34,987 nucleotides of DNA from positions 1 through 34,987 of the forward strand of contig CAMKRY010000008.1 in assembly GCA_946415345.1 (NCBI GenBank), read 5' to 3'. The notes under the pieces are model-generated. The model made no database searches, was not told the origin of the DNA, and saw only the letters and a list, made by a program, of their open reading frames with translations. A program made the translations under genes and the position numbers. Every line of letters begins with the position of its first letter. Position 1 is the stretch's first letter. This DNA is from an uncultured Bacteroidales bacterium (GTDB taxonomy: Bacteria > Bacteroidota > Bacteroidia > Bacteroidales > UBA932). Below are positions 14,997 through 23,611 of the stretch, piece after piece.

Positions 14997-16334
14997 ATGG
15001 CCAATCGCAAACTGTCCTTCTGGGACATGTTCAATTTGTCCTTCGGCTTTTTCGGAGTGCAGATTGCCTATGCCCTGCAGAGTGCCAACATCAGCCGTAT
15101 CTTTGCGACGCTCGGTGCCGACCCGCACCAGCTGAGCTTTTTCTGGATTCTTCCCCCGCTCATGGGTATGATCGTTCAGCCGCTGATCGGCAAGTTCTCC
15201 GACAAGACCTGGAACAAGATGGGCCGCCGCAAGCCTTATCTTCTCATCGGTGCCATCATCGCCGTCCTGGTGATGATTCTCCTGCCGAACGCCGGCAGTC
15301 TCGGCTTGTCGACATCCTACGTCCTGCTGGGCCTGAATTCCGCCATGTGGTTCGGTCTCTTCGCCCTCATTTTCCTCGACACCTCCATCAATGTGGCCAT
15401 GCAGCCCTTCAAGATGATGGTCGGTGACATGGTAACCGAGGAGCAGAAGACCCAGGCCTACTCCATCCAGAGTTTCCTCTGCAACGCCGGCCAGCTGGTC
15501 GGCTGCCTGGCTCCGTTCCTGCTGACGTCCATCGGCGTCGCCAATGAGGCCCCCGAGGGCGTGATTCCGGATTCCGTCATCTATTCCTTCTACGCCGGTG
15601 CCGTCATCCTCATCCTCTGCGTCGTCTATACCTTCATGAAGGTCAAGGAGATGCCGCCGAAGGAGTACGCCGAATTCCACGGCATCGACTTGGACGCCCC
15701 GAAGGAAGAAGGCGGCGGCAACCTCTTCAAGCTGCTGGTCAAGGCCCCGAAGACCTTCTGGCAGGTCGGTCTCGTGCAGTTCTTCTGCTGGGCGGCCTTC
15801 CTTTATATGTGGAACTACAGCCCCGGCACCATCGCCGCGAACTGCTGGAACACGACCGATACCGCTTCCGCGGATTATCAGGCTGCCGGCAACTGGGTGG
15901 GCGTCGTTTTCGCCTTCCAGGCCGTGGGCGCCGTGCTCTGGGCTCTCGTCCTCCCGAAGTTCAAGACCGTCAAACTCGGTTACATCGTCAGCCTGCTGAT
16001 CGGTGCCGCTGGCTTCGCCTCGCTGCTCTTCCTGCATGACAAATACGCCATCTGCGTTTCCTATACCCTGATCGGCATGGCCTGGGCCGCGATGCTCGCC
16101 TATCCGTTTACGCTGCTCACCAACGCCCTGGAGGGCAATCCTTACATGGGCAGCTACCTCGGCCTGTTTAACTGCACGATCTGCCTGCCGCAGATTGTCG
16201 CAGCGGCAACGGGCGGCGCCGTCCTCCATTTGCTGGGCAGCGCACAGCCGCGGATGATGCTGATGGCCGGTATTTTCCTTGTCGCCGCAGCCTGCTGCGT
16301 GCCGCTGGTGAATACGAAAAAATCAACCAATTAA
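14997..16334 (+). CDS. MFS sugar transporter, probably for maltose or malto-oligosaccharides
   Basis: 445 residues with about twelve membrane segments. It starts FWDMFNLSFGFFGVQIAYALQSANISRIFATLGADP, an opening shared by SLC45/GPH-like sugar porters (relatives often read FWxMxxGFxGIQxxxxLQ). The loop between helices 2 and 3 is DKTWNKMGRRKPYLLIGAI, matching the family's SDxxxxRxGRRRPYxLxGA. Members near starch genes in Bacteroidota take malto-oligosaccharides across the inner membrane by cation symport. It is the first gene of the operon, 26 bases upstream of susC, so it delivers SusA products to the cytoplasmic GH77. The exact substrate is inferred from context. Confidence 0.85.
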   Translation: MANRKLSFWDMFNLSFGFFGVQIAYALQSANISRIFATLGADPHQLSFFWILPPLMGMIVQPLIGKFSDKTWNKMGRRKPYLLIGAIIAVLVMILLPNAGSLGLSTSYVLLGLNSAMWFGLFALIFLDTSINVAMQPFKMMVGDMVTEEQKTQAYSIQSFLCNAGQLVGCLAPFLLTSIGVANEAPEGVIPDSVIYSFYAGAVILILCVVYTFMKVKEMPPKEYAEFHGIDLDAPKEEGGGNLFKLLVKAPKTFWQVGLVQFFCWAAFLYMWNYSPGTIAANCWNTTDTASADYQAAGNWVGVVFAFQAVGAVLWALVLPKFKTVKLGYIVSLLIGAAGFASLLFLHDKYAICVSYTLIGMAWAAMLAYPFTLLTNALEGNPYMGSYLGLFNCTICLPQIVAAATGGAVLHLLGSAQPRMMLMAGIFLVAAACCVPLVNTKKSTN

Positions 16335-16360
16335 TATATTTAACTAACTACAACCTCTCA

Positions 16361-19300
16361 ATGAAAAGGATTATCACCGCAATGGCCGTCGTGCTGTCTT
16401 GCATCTTCGGTCAGACCGTATTCGCCCAGGGCGGATATCAGGTCAAGGGCGTTGTAGTCGACGAGCTCGGCCCGGTCATGGGCGCCGTCGTTCTCGAACA
16501 GGGAACGGGCAACGGTGTCTCCACCGGTCTGGACGGCGACTACGTCCTGATGGTTTCCGGTCCTGACGCGATCGTGGAAATCAGCTGCATGGGTTTTGCC
16601 ACGCAGTCTTTCCCGGCCAACCAGGTTCCCGCGACCGTCACCCTCGTGGATGACGCCAACTTCCTCGACGAAGTGGTCGTCATCGGTTATGGTACCGTCA
16701 AGAAGAGTGACCTCACCGGTTCCGTCGCGACGGTCAAGGCTGACGAAATCAACAAGGGTGTCATCACGACGCCTGCCGACCTCCTCCGCGGCAAGAGCGC
16801 GGGTGTCGTCGTTACGTCGGGTTCCGGTATGCCGGGCGCCGGCGCTACGGTCCGTATCCGTGGCGGCGCTTCCCTGAATGCCTCCAACGACCCGCTGTAC
16901 ATCATCGACGGTCTGCCCGTTTCCAATGACGGCATTTCCGGCATGAGCGACCCGCTGTCCTCCATCAACCCCGAGGATATCGAGTCCTTCACCGTCCTCA
17001 AGGATGCCTCCGCGACCGCTATCTACGGTTCCCGTGCTTCCAACGGCGTTATCGTCATCACCACGAAGAAGGGTGCCAAGGGCCATGCCTCCACCATCCC
17101 TCACATCACCGTGGACCTGACGACCTCCGTCAACACCATCGCCAAGTACCAGGATGTCCTGACCGGCGACGAGATGCGTACCCTCATCGCCCAGCGCGTG
17201 GCTGACGGCAAGATCGCCCCTGCAGCGCTCGAGGCTCTCGGCACCGCCAACACCGACTGGCAGAAGGAAATCTACCGCACCGCCCCGACCGTGGACGCCA
17301 ATGTTTCCGTCAACGGCAACCTCGCGATCGGCGAGAGCATCACCCTCCCGTACCGCGTTTCCGGCGGCTTCACCATGCAGCAGGGTACCCTGAAGGGCTC
17401 CCAGATGAACCGTGGAACGGCGGCTGTCGCCCTCTCCCCGACCTTCTTCGAGAAGCACCTCAGCGTCAACCTCAACGGCAAATACACCTTCGCCAAGAAC
17501 TGGTACGCCAACCAGGGCGCCATCGGCGAGGCTCTCCGCTATGACCCGACCCAGCCGATTTACGCTACGGATGAGGAAGGCGGCCTCCACGGCTACCGCA
17601 TCTGGCGTGGTACGGATGGCAATCCGAACACCATGGCTACATCCAACCCGGTCGCAACCCTGAACGAGAAGGAAGACTGGGCCACCGCCAACCGTTTCAT
17701 CGGCAACGCACAGTTCGACTACAAGATTCACGGCTTCGAGGATCTCCGCCTCAACCTCAACCTCGGTATCGACTGGGCAAAGAGCTCCGGCGAAACGGAA
17801 GTGGTTCAGGAGTCCGAGCAGTCCTTCCACAATACCCAGCATCAGTATAAGGATCCCGTGAACGATAAAATCAATCACGCAAGCGGTTCCCATACCGACT
17901 ACCACTACGGCCGTCAGGATACGACCCTCGAGTTCTATGCCGACTACAACAAGACCTTCGGCAAGCACTTTGTCGACGTGATGGGCGGTTACAGCTGGCA
18001 GCGTTTCTATAATGACAGCGATTCCTATACTTATTGGCTCAGCGATCCGACCCATGTTATCGGTGACTCCGAAGGGAAGGGTGAGTACTTCCTTGTTTCC
18101 TTCTTCGGACGTGCCAACTATAGCTTCGGTGACCGCTACCTGATTACCGCTACGATTCGTCGTGACGGTACTTCCCGTTTCCAGAACCACAAGTGGGGTC
18201 TCTTCCCGTCCGTGGCTCTCGGATGGAACGTCAAGAAGGAATCCTTCATGCAAGGTCTTGATCTCCTGTCCACTTTGAAGCTCCGCGCTTCCTGGGGCCA
18301 GACCGGTCAGCAGTCCGTCGGTGGCTACTATGACACCTTCGCTACCTTCTACCGCAACCAGCTCGGTTCCTACTATCAATTCAACGGCGAGACGATCATC
18401 CCGATGACGGCCAAAGGTTACAACGCCGACCTGAAGTGGGAGACCACCACGACCTACAACGTCGGTCTCGACTTCGGCTTCTGGAACGACCGCCTCACCG
18501 GTAACATCGACTTCTACAAGCGCGACACCAAGGACCTGCTCTCCTATGTTCAGGTTTCTGCCCTGTCTAACCTAACGAACTACCTCAATACGAACATCGC
18601 TTCCATGACTAACACCGGTGTCGAGCTCGAACTCAACGGCATCATCATCGAAAAGCGTGACATGAGCTGGACGGCCGGTATCAACGCCGCGTGGAACCGC
18701 AACGAGATCACCAAGCTGAACGCCTCCTCCGAGAACAAGGCCGGCGTCCGCACGGGCGGCATCTCCGGCGGTACCGACAACTGGGTCCAGTACCACGACG
18801 TCGGTCATCCGATGAGCTCCTTCTACGTATACCAGCAGGTCTACGACAAGGACGGCAAGCCGATCTTCGGTCAGTACGTCGACCGTAACAACGACGGTGC
18901 CATTACCGACTCCGACCGTTACTTCTACCACAAGCCCTGGGCTGACGTGACCCTTGGTTTCAACACCAACTTCACGTATAAGAACTGGACGGCGGCCCTC
19001 TCCGCCCACGCTTCCCTCGGCAACTGGGTCTACAACAACGTCGCTTCCAACAGCGAAATGTTCAAGGACCTGTGGGTCAACAACTTCATCTCCAACCGTC
19101 TGTCCTCCGCCCTCGATTCCAACTTCGACGACGCTGCGTACATTTCCGACTACTATGTCGAGAACGGTTCCTTCCTCAAGCTGGACAACATCACCGTGGG
19201 TTACACGTTCCCTGAGCTCTTCAAGGTCTTCGGTGACCGCGAGGCTTCCCTGAACGTCTTCGGTACGGTCCAGAACATCTGCACGATCACCGGCTACAAG

Positions 19301-19390
19301 GGCATCGACCCTGAGGTCTTCGGCGGTATCGACGGCACGGTCTATCCTCGCCCGCGTACCTTCGTCATCGGTGCGAAACTTAACTTCTAA
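16361..19390 (+). CDS. susC: SusC-family TonB-dependent outer-membrane transporter
   Basis: 1009 residues. The signal peptide MKRIITAMAVVLSCIFGQTVFAQ precedes a CarboxypepD_reg-like domain (YQVKGVVVDELGPVMGAVVLEQGTGNGVSTGLDGDY). The TonB box region (LDEVVVIGYGTVKKSDLTGSV) follows, then the plug with the SusC signature VRIRGGASLNASNDPLYIIDGLPV and ATAIYGSRASNGVIVITTKKG. A 22-strand barrel ends in RPRTFVIGAKLNF. It imports starch oligosaccharides captured by SusD, with which it forms the lidded pair. It lies 26 bases after the MFS gene and 17 bases before susD. Its assignment to starch rests on the neighbours (GH13, GH77, SusE-type domains). Confidence 0.95.
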   Translation: MKRIITAMAVVLSCIFGQTVFAQGGYQVKGVVVDELGPVMGAVVLEQGTGNGVSTGLDGDYVLMVSGPDAIVEISCMGFATQSFPANQVPATVTLVDDANFLDEVVVIGYGTVKKSDLTGSVATVKADEINKGVITTPADLLRGKSAGVVVTSGSGMPGAGATVRIRGGASLNASNDPLYIIDGLPVSNDGISGMSDPLSSINPEDIESFTVLKDASATAIYGSRASNGVIVITTKKGAKGHASTIPHITVDLTTSVNTIAKYQDVLTGDEMRTLIAQRVADGKIAPAALEALGTANTDWQKEIYRTAPTVDANVSVNGNLAIGESITLPYRVSGGFTMQQGTLKGSQMNRGTAAVALSPTFFEKHLSVNLNGKYTFAKNWYANQGAIGEALRYDPTQPIYATDEEGGLHGYRIWRGTDGNPNTMATSNPVATLNEKEDWATANRFIGNAQFDYKIHGFEDLRLNLNLGIDWAKSSGETEVVQESEQSFHNTQHQYKDPVNDKINHASGSHTDYHYGRQDTTLEFYADYNKTFGKHFVDVMGGYSWQRFYNDSDSYTYWLSDPTHVIGDSEGKGEYFLVSFFGRANYSFGDRYLITATIRRDGTSRFQNHKWGLFPSVALGWNVKKESFMQGLDLLSTLKLRASWGQTGQQSVGGYYDTFATFYRNQLGSYYQFNGETIIPMTAKGYNADLKWETTTTYNVGLDFGFWNDRLTGNIDFYKRDTKDLLSYVQVSALSNLTNYLNTNIASMTNTGVELELNGIIIEKRDMSWTAGINAAWNRNEITKLNASSENKAGVRTGGISGGTDNWVQYHDVGHPMSSFYVYQQVYDKDGKPIFGQYVDRNNDGAITDSDRYFYHKPWADVTLGFNTNFTYKNWTAALSAHASLGNWVYNNVASNSEMFKDLWVNNFISNRLSSALDSNFDDAAYISDYYVENGSFLKLDNITVGYTFPELFKVFGDREASLNVFGTVQNICTITGYKGIDPEVFGGIDGTVYPRPRTFVIGAKLNF

Positions 19391-19392
19391 TC

Positions 19393-19399
19393 AAGGAGG
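19393..19399 (+). promoter_or_regulatory. Strong Shine-Dalgarno site before susD
   Basis: AAGGAGG, 8 bases before the ATG at 19408. Full Shine-Dalgarno sequences are rare in Bacteroidota and none comparable precedes the other genes here. It may raise susD translation relative to susC. Confidence 0.7.
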
Positions 19400-19407
19400 A
19401 TACGACT

Positions 19408-20961
19408 ATGAAAACATTGAAATATATCCTTTCTTCCCTCGCCATCGCCGCTGCGCTGAGCTCCTGCGTCAAGGATCTCGACGTCACGCCGATCGATCCG
19501 AATCTGTCTACCGCTGACAAGGCCCTGACCTCTCCGGAGGATTTTGAGGCCCTCCTCGCCGGTATCTATACGGGTTATGGCACCTCCGGTTATTACGGTC
19601 CTAACGGTGATCCTTCCATTTCCGGTCTGGATGGCGGTATGAGCCAGTATGTCCGTGGCCTGTTCCACCTCTGCGAGCTTTCCACCGACGTCTATGTCTG
19701 CGGTTGGAACGACGAAGGTGTCCCCGCCGTCTGTAAGATGCAGTGGGATGCTTCCACGGGTCTGATCTACTCCATCTACTCCCGTATGTACTTCCAGATT
19801 GCCCACTGCAACGAGTTCATCCGCGAGGCCAACGCCACGTCCGTCAACCTTCCCAAGAAGGATGAGTGGATCGCCGAGGCCCGCGCCCTCCGCGCCCTGA
19901 GCTACTACCACGCCATCGACAACTTCGGTAACGGTCCTTTCGCCGATGAAAATTCCCTCGTGGGGCAGACTCCGAAGCGCAAGACCCGCGCCGAGCTCTA
20001 TGAGTGGCTCGAGACCGAGCTCACGGACATCATCGACAACTCCGCTCTTCCGGCTGCCCGTGCCGCCCAGTACGGCCACATCGACAAGGGCGCTGTCAAG
20101 ATGATCCTCGCCAAGCTCTACCTCAACGCCGAGGTCTACACGGGCACTGCCCAGTGGGGCAAGTGCGCCAATGTCCTCAAGGACCTCATGGATGACGGTT
20201 ACGCCCTCCATACGACCGCCCGTGGCGCCACCTACAATGCCTACCAGGATCTGTTCCTGGCCGACAACGACCAGTGCACCGACGAAATCATCTTCGCGTT
20301 TGAACAGGATGGTACCGACACCCAGAGCTATGGTGTGACCAACTACCTTGTCTTTGCCTTTACGGGTGGTACGATGGATCCTTCCGCTCTCGGTATTTCT
20401 TCCGGTTGGGCCGGCTGCCGCACGACGCCGGAATTCTACCACAAGTTCACCGCCGCTGACAAGCGCGCTCTCTTCTGGACCGACGGACAGACCGAGGATG
20501 TCACCGATTTCGGTGAGTTCACCAACGGTTACGGCTTCCAGAAATACCGCAACATGAATGCGGACGGCACTGCCGGCAAGGCTGCCGGTTTCGTGGATAT
20601 CGACTTCCCGGTGTTCCGCTATGCCGACGTCCTCCTGATGGCCGCCGAGTGCGAAGCCCATGGCGCCGCCGTTGACGGCTATGCCGGCTTCAACGAGGTG
20701 CGTGCCCGTGCCGGTCTCGCCCCGATCGCGACCCCGACCCTCCAGGAAATCCTCGACGAGCGTGCCCGCGAGCTCTATCTCGAGCTCTGGCGCCGTCAGG
20801 ACCTGATCCGTGCCGATCAGTTCACTACCGACAAGTATATCTGGCAGTGGAAGGGCGGTACCCACGACGGCGAAGCTGTCGAGGATTACAAGAACCTCTT
20901 CCCGATTCCGAACTCCGACATGATGGTCAATCCGAACCTCAAGCAGAACGAAGGTTATTAA
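19408..20961 (+). CDS. susD: SusD-family starch-binding outer-membrane lipoprotein
   Basis: 517 residues. The signal peptide MKTLKYILSSLAIAAALSSC has the lipobox LSSC, followed by VKDLDVTPIDPN, the usual SusD opening. The N-terminal part has TPR-like helices (IAHCNEFIREAN, WIAEARALRALSYYHAIDNFGNGPFADE, the last being a strong SusD signature). The C-terminal part has FPVFRYADVLLMAAECEAHG, then LQEILDERARELYLELWRRQDLIRADQF, and ends NPNLKQNEGY. Aromatic residues around 60-110 could form the glucan cradle. It forms the lid on SusC and hands over oligosaccharides. It sits between susC and the SusE-like gene (12-base gap). Confidence 0.95.
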   Translation: MKTLKYILSSLAIAAALSSCVKDLDVTPIDPNLSTADKALTSPEDFEALLAGIYTGYGTSGYYGPNGDPSISGLDGGMSQYVRGLFHLCELSTDVYVCGWNDEGVPAVCKMQWDASTGLIYSIYSRMYFQIAHCNEFIREANATSVNLPKKDEWIAEARALRALSYYHAIDNFGNGPFADENSLVGQTPKRKTRAELYEWLETELTDIIDNSALPAARAAQYGHIDKGAVKMILAKLYLNAEVYTGTAQWGKCANVLKDLMDDGYALHTTARGATYNAYQDLFLADNDQCTDEIIFAFEQDGTDTQSYGVTNYLVFAFTGGTMDPSALGISSGWAGCRTTPEFYHKFTAADKRALFWTDGQTEDVTDFGEFTNGYGFQKYRNMNADGTAGKAAGFVDIDFPVFRYADVLLMAAECEAHGAAVDGYAGFNEVRARAGLAPIATPTLQEILDERARELYLELWRRQDLIRADQFTTDKYIWQWKGGTHDGEAVEDYKNLFPIPNSDMMVNPNLKQNEGY

Positions 20962-20973
20962 TAGATTCCAACC

Positions 20974-22512
20974 ATGAAGAAAATTCTTTCCATCATATCT
21001 GCAGGCCTGCTGGTAGTGCTGGCAGCCTCCTGCAACAAGGATGAAAAGGCTACGTTCGACCCGTCTGACGTGACGGCTCCCGTTCTCGGGACAGTCAACG
21101 TCGGCTCGGATATCGTAGTCAACTACACGCCCGCCGTCTTCTCGATGGATTTCAACGAGAAAATGAATACCTATCATACCCTCGGTATGGTGGCCGTCAA
21201 CGATGAGAAGTGCGACGTGACCCTTTCCAACGCCAAGGACAGCGGTACTTCCCTCAAACTCTCCGGCAAGAACATGACCGCCGCCCTCCAGCTCCGCGGC
21301 TTCGAGATGGGCGAATCGGTCAAGGTTTCGATCGTCGTCCGCGCCTCCATCCAGGATCCGTCCAAGGGCGTGACCAACGGCTACACCGATTCCGAGGACA
21401 GCTATGAGTTCAACTGGACCCTGAAGGAAGAATCCAAGCCCGGTGCACTCCCGACGCACAACGGTGTCCGTGTGTACATCGACGATCAGACCGGTTGGGA
21501 TGCCATCGCCCTCTACATGTGGGGTGATAAAAACGACTTTGGCGGTGGCTGGCCTGGCATGGCGGTCGCTGGTACCGAGTCTCTCGGCGGCACCGATTGG
21601 AAGTACTTCGAATACGATGACACCATCTTCGGTCTTGCTGAGCATCTGATTTTCAACAACAACGGTGGCGGAACCCAGCTGGCCGACTATGACATCACCT
21701 TCGAGGCGGGTGTCGCCGACTACTGGCTGACCGTAACTGCCGAGGGTGTCGAGGCTGCGGAAGCTCCGGCCGTTGGCGGAGTCGATCCGTACGCCGGCTG
21801 GGAACCGACAGCGGTTTGGAGCGTTATCGGATCCATCGCCTCCACGGGTAACAGTTGGGGTCAGGATGAGCCGATGCTCACGGATGGTACATGGTATGTC
21901 TGCCGCGGCATCGAACTCGCTACTACGGACCAGTTCAAGTTCCGCAAGGATCATGACTGGGGTACCAACTTTGGCGCTGCTTCTTCTATCACTGAGGAAC
22001 CGTATGTCGTGACCCTGGGCGAAGAACTGGAAGCTGGTGCCGGCGGCAAGAACCTCGCCGTTCCTGCTGACGGTAAATACGACCTGCTCCTTAACCCGGA
22101 TGCCGGTGTGTATAAAATCATCGAAGCCCAGGAAGCCGTTGCTGCTGATTTCTATGCAGGTTTCGAGGAAACCGAGGTCTGGAGCGTCATCGGTTCCATC
22201 GCTTCTACGGGCAATGGCTGGAATCAGGACGAACCGATGGTTACAGACGGAACCTGGTATGTCTGCCGCGGCATCGAACTTGCCACTACGGACCAGTTCA
22301 AGTTCCGTAAGGACCATGACTGGGGCACCAACTTCGGCGCAGGCCCTGAAATCTCAGAGGAACCCTATGTGGTCACCCTTGGTGAGGAACTTCCTGCCGG
22401 TCCCGGCGGCAAGAATCTCGCTGTGGCAGAGGATGGTACCTATGACCTCCTGCTGAACCCCGAGGATGCTGTTTACAAGATCATCAAGTCCGGCGACGAT
22501 CCGGCTCTCTAG
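20974..22512 (+). CDS. SusE/SusF-like surface starch-binding lipoprotein with a tandem-duplicated domain
   Basis: 512 residues. The signal peptide MKKILSIISAGLLVVLAASC has the lipobox AASC. An N-terminal Ig-like domain (about 30-155) is followed by a CBM26-like starch-binding module (about 160-265: VRVYIDDQTGWDAIALYMWGDKNDFGGGWPGM). Two SusE/SusF-type domains follow, starting YAGWEPTAVWSVIGSIASTGNSW and YAGFEETEVWSVIGSIASTGNGW. These two are nearly identical over 121 residues, including FKFRKDHDWGTNFGA. It should bind starch at the cell surface, not cleave it. Third gene after the SusC transporter; a terminator pair follows. Not a one-to-one orthologue of B. thetaiotaomicron SusE or SusF, so no symbol is given. 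Confidence 0.88.
   Translation: MKKILSIISAGLLVVLAASCNKDEKATFDPSDVTAPVLGTVNVGSDIVVNYTPAVFSMDFNEKMNTYHTLGMVAVNDEKCDVTLSNAKDSGTSLKLSGKNMTAALQLRGFEMGESVKVSIVVRASIQDPSKGVTNGYTDSEDSYEFNWTLKEESKPGALPTHNGVRVYIDDQTGWDAIALYMWGDKNDFGGGWPGMAVAGTESLGGTDWKYFEYDDTIFGLAEHLIFNNNGGGTQLADYDITFEAGVADYWLTVTAEGVEAAEAPAVGGVDPYAGWEPTAVWSVIGSIASTGNSWGQDEPMLTDGTWYVCRGIELATTDQFKFRKDHDWGTNFGAASSITEEPYVVTLGEELEAGAGGKNLAVPADGKYDLLLNPDAGVYKIIEAQEAVAADFYAGFEETEVWSVIGSIASTGNGWNQDEPMVTDGTWYVCRGIELATTDQFKFRKDHDWGTNFGAGPEISEEPYVVTLGEELPAGPGGKNLAVAEDGTYDLLLNPEDAVYKIIKSGDDPAL
21790..22500 (+). repeat. Recent 363-bp tandem duplication inside the SusE-like gene
   Basis: Unit 1 starts at 21790 and unit 2 at 22153, a period of exactly 363 bases (121 codons). 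Long blocks are near identical at the DNA level, for example TGGTATGTCTGCCGCGGCAT in both. The low silent divergence points to a recent duplication or to gene conversion. Confidence 0.85.
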
Positions 22513-22520
22513 CAACGTCA

Positions 22521-22541
22521 TTCCACGGCTTGTCCGTGGAA
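22521..22541 (+). terminator. Hairpin after the SusE-like gene
   Basis: TTCCACGG and CCGTGGAA form a perfect 8-bp stem with a 5-base loop, starting 9 bases after the stop codon. No T run follows directly, so it may protect the mRNA end rather than terminate. Confidence 0.6.
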
Positions 22542-22553
22542 TCTAATACAAAA

Positions 22554-22593
22554 AGACCGGTCCTCCGTCTGGAAGACCGGTCTATTTCTTTTC
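22554..22593. terminator. Bidirectional terminator between the sus operon and the PIN operon
   Basis: AGACCGGTC (22554-22562) pairs with GACCGGTCT (22575-22583). T-rich ATTTCTTTTCT follows on the plus strand, and TTTTTG on the minus strand. The right arm overlaps the stop codon of the minus-strand gene at 22582. Confidence 0.8.
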
Positions 22594-22791
22594 TGATTTA
22601 AGGCCGTATTTTTCTGTCAAGTACTCCCATTTGGCTTGATCATCCAACCGAATTTGTTCTATTGGATCATCCGTGATGTATTTGGGATCAACTTTAATAT
22701 TAAAAGAAAGAGCTTTGATTTCTTCACTAATCTGAAATCCTTTCTCTAGTCTTGGGAATTCTTGGTCTTGCTTTTGTCTTGAAGTGCTCAT
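22582..22791 (-). CDS. Small hypothetical protein, third gene of the RHH-PIN operon
   Basis: 69 charged residues (MSTSRQKQDQEFPRLEKGFQ) with no membrane segment and no family I recognise. The C-terminal half (DDQAKWEYLTEKYGLKSEKK) looks helical. Its ATG overlaps the stop of the PIN gene by 4 bases (22788-22791), so it is translationally coupled to it and is likely a real part of the module. Possible roles are a second antitoxin component or an accessory binder of the PIN protein; nothing in the sequence decides this. Confidence 0.6.
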   Translation of the reverse strand: MSTSRQKQDQEFPRLEKGFQISEEIKALSFNIKVDPKYITDDPIEQIRLDDQAKWEYLTEKYGLKSEKK

Positions 22792-23231
22792 TGTTTTATA
22801 AGATTTATAAAAGCTTGAGGTGAAATAACTTCCATTTCTGTTGATGGGTGTCCGGAGATATCCATTCTTTTATCTCCTGTAATAAAGAATCGACAGAGCA
22901 GATTCTCTGCTTCTTCAAATTGTGCATCATCTTCAAAATCTCCGGAATAGTAATCCAAGGCATTTTGAATGTCTCCATAAGAAATAGAACACGTATTGAT
23001 ATGCTTAAGTAGCATTTTCATCAGCTTCTTGAAAGGCTCGAATGCTTTTTCTTTCTTTTGTGCTACATAAGCAGCATCAATGATGCTTTGTGTAGAGAAA
23101 TACCCCTCAAACCTACCATCCATGATGCCCTGGATAATAAGGAGGGAGGATTCACGATTTGGCCTGTCTTTATCAATAATCAGGTCAATCAAGATGTTTG
23201 TATCAAGGTATACGCGAATCTTGTCAATCAT
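22788..23231 (-). CDS. PIN-domain protein (VapC-like toxin candidate)
   Basis: 147 residues. The opening RVYLDTNILIDLIIDKDRP carries the first PIN aspartate. Conserved acidic residues follow in the middle (SIIDAAYVAQ, SYGDIQNALDYY, DFEDDAQFEEAENL) and near the end (FITGDKRMD). This matches PIN ribonuclease folds (PIN_3-like, typical of Bacteroidota). Toxins of this kind cut RNA, often tRNA or rRNA. It is coupled by a 4-base overlap to the ribbon-helix-helix gene upstream and to the small gene downstream. This order (antitoxin, toxin) is that of VapBC systems. Base composition is visibly more AT-rich than the sus genes, which suggests transfer. Confidence 0.82.
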   Translation of the reverse strand: MIDKIRVYLDTNILIDLIIDKDRPNRESSLLIIQGIMDGRFEGYFSTQSIIDAAYVAQKKEKAFEPFKKLMKMLLKHINTCSISYGDIQNALDYYSGDFEDDAQFEEAENLLCRFFITGDKRMDISGHPSTEMEVISPQAFINLIKQ

Positions 23232-23503
23232 TTGGTAAGGAGATAAGAAAGTTTCGGATCATTTGCCAGTTCTTCATCAGAGAAGCTGTCGATAAAACCT
23301 GTCAATGAGAGAAGATCATTACAGGGTTGATAATCTTTAGGAATGAGAGGATAATCTAATACCGTATTTCTGTCGAATAGCAAATATCCGAAATCATTAA
23401 GGGATAGACCTCTTAGTTTGGCGGTACGCTTAATCCGGGCGATGAAGGCATCGTCGAAGCGGAAAGCGATTTGTTTGCGGTGGTCTTTGGTCTGTGTCAT
23501 CAT
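23228..23503 (-). CDS. Ribbon-helix-helix antitoxin-like protein
   Basis: About 91 residues from ATG at 23503 (or 23500); the ORF-track start at 23524 falls inside the promoter. The N-terminal part KQIAFRFDDAFIARIKRTAKLRGLSLNDFGYLLF fits a ribbon-helix-helix DNA-binding fold with a strand and two helices. The acidic C-terminal tail (DSFSDEELANDPKLSYLL) is the usual toxin-binding part. It overlaps the PIN gene by 4 bases. It probably neutralises the PIN protein and represses its own promoter, where two GTTAAC palindromes lie. The assignment to RHH is from pattern only. Confidence 0.7.
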   Translation of the reverse strand: MMTQTKDHRKQIAFRFDDAFIARIKRTAKLRGLSLNDFGYLLFDRNTVLDYPLIPKDYQPCNDLLSLTGFIDSFSDEELANDPKLSYLLTK

Positions 23504-23521
23504 GGCTTCATCGGTTTTGGG

Positions 23522-23553
23522 CAAAGATAAGGGGAATTGTTAACAAAAACAAA
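23522..23553 (-). promoter_or_regulatory. Promoter of the RHH-PIN operon
   Basis: On the minus strand TTTG (23550-23553), 20 bases, TATCTTTG (23522-23529). This is a full match to the consensus, placing the start near 23515, just before the ATG at 23503. Confidence 0.75.
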
Positions 23554-23564
23554 TAATGTTAACA
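23537..23564. promoter_or_regulatory. Paired GTTAAC palindromes, candidate antitoxin operator
   Basis: TTGTTAACAA at 23537-23546 and TGTTAACA at 23557-23564, centres 19 bases apart. The first lies inside the spacer of the RHH-PIN promoter. The second lies just upstream of the divergent SusA-like gene's promoter. The arrangement suits self-repression by the RHH protein. Confidence 0.5.
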
Positions 23565-23575
23565 TATTTTGCAGA

Positions 23576-23607
23576 TTTGTTTATTATCAAGGGAATCGGT
23601 ATATTTG
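23576..23607 (+). promoter_or_regulatory. Promoter of the SusA-like gene
   Basis: TTTG at 23576-23579, 20 bases, TATATTTG at 23600-23607. This is a perfect consensus, but the ATG begins only 5 bases after the box. Confidence 0.75.
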
Positions 23608-23611
23608 AAGT

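Noticed and set aside
16358-18379. 673-residue minus-strand ORF opposite susC
   Set aside because: Shadow of the TonB-dependent transporter frame.
19387-22317. 976-residue minus-strand ORF opposite susD and the SusE-like gene
   Set aside because: Low-complexity valine/glycine/glutamate-rich translation with no domain, antisense to well-supported genes.
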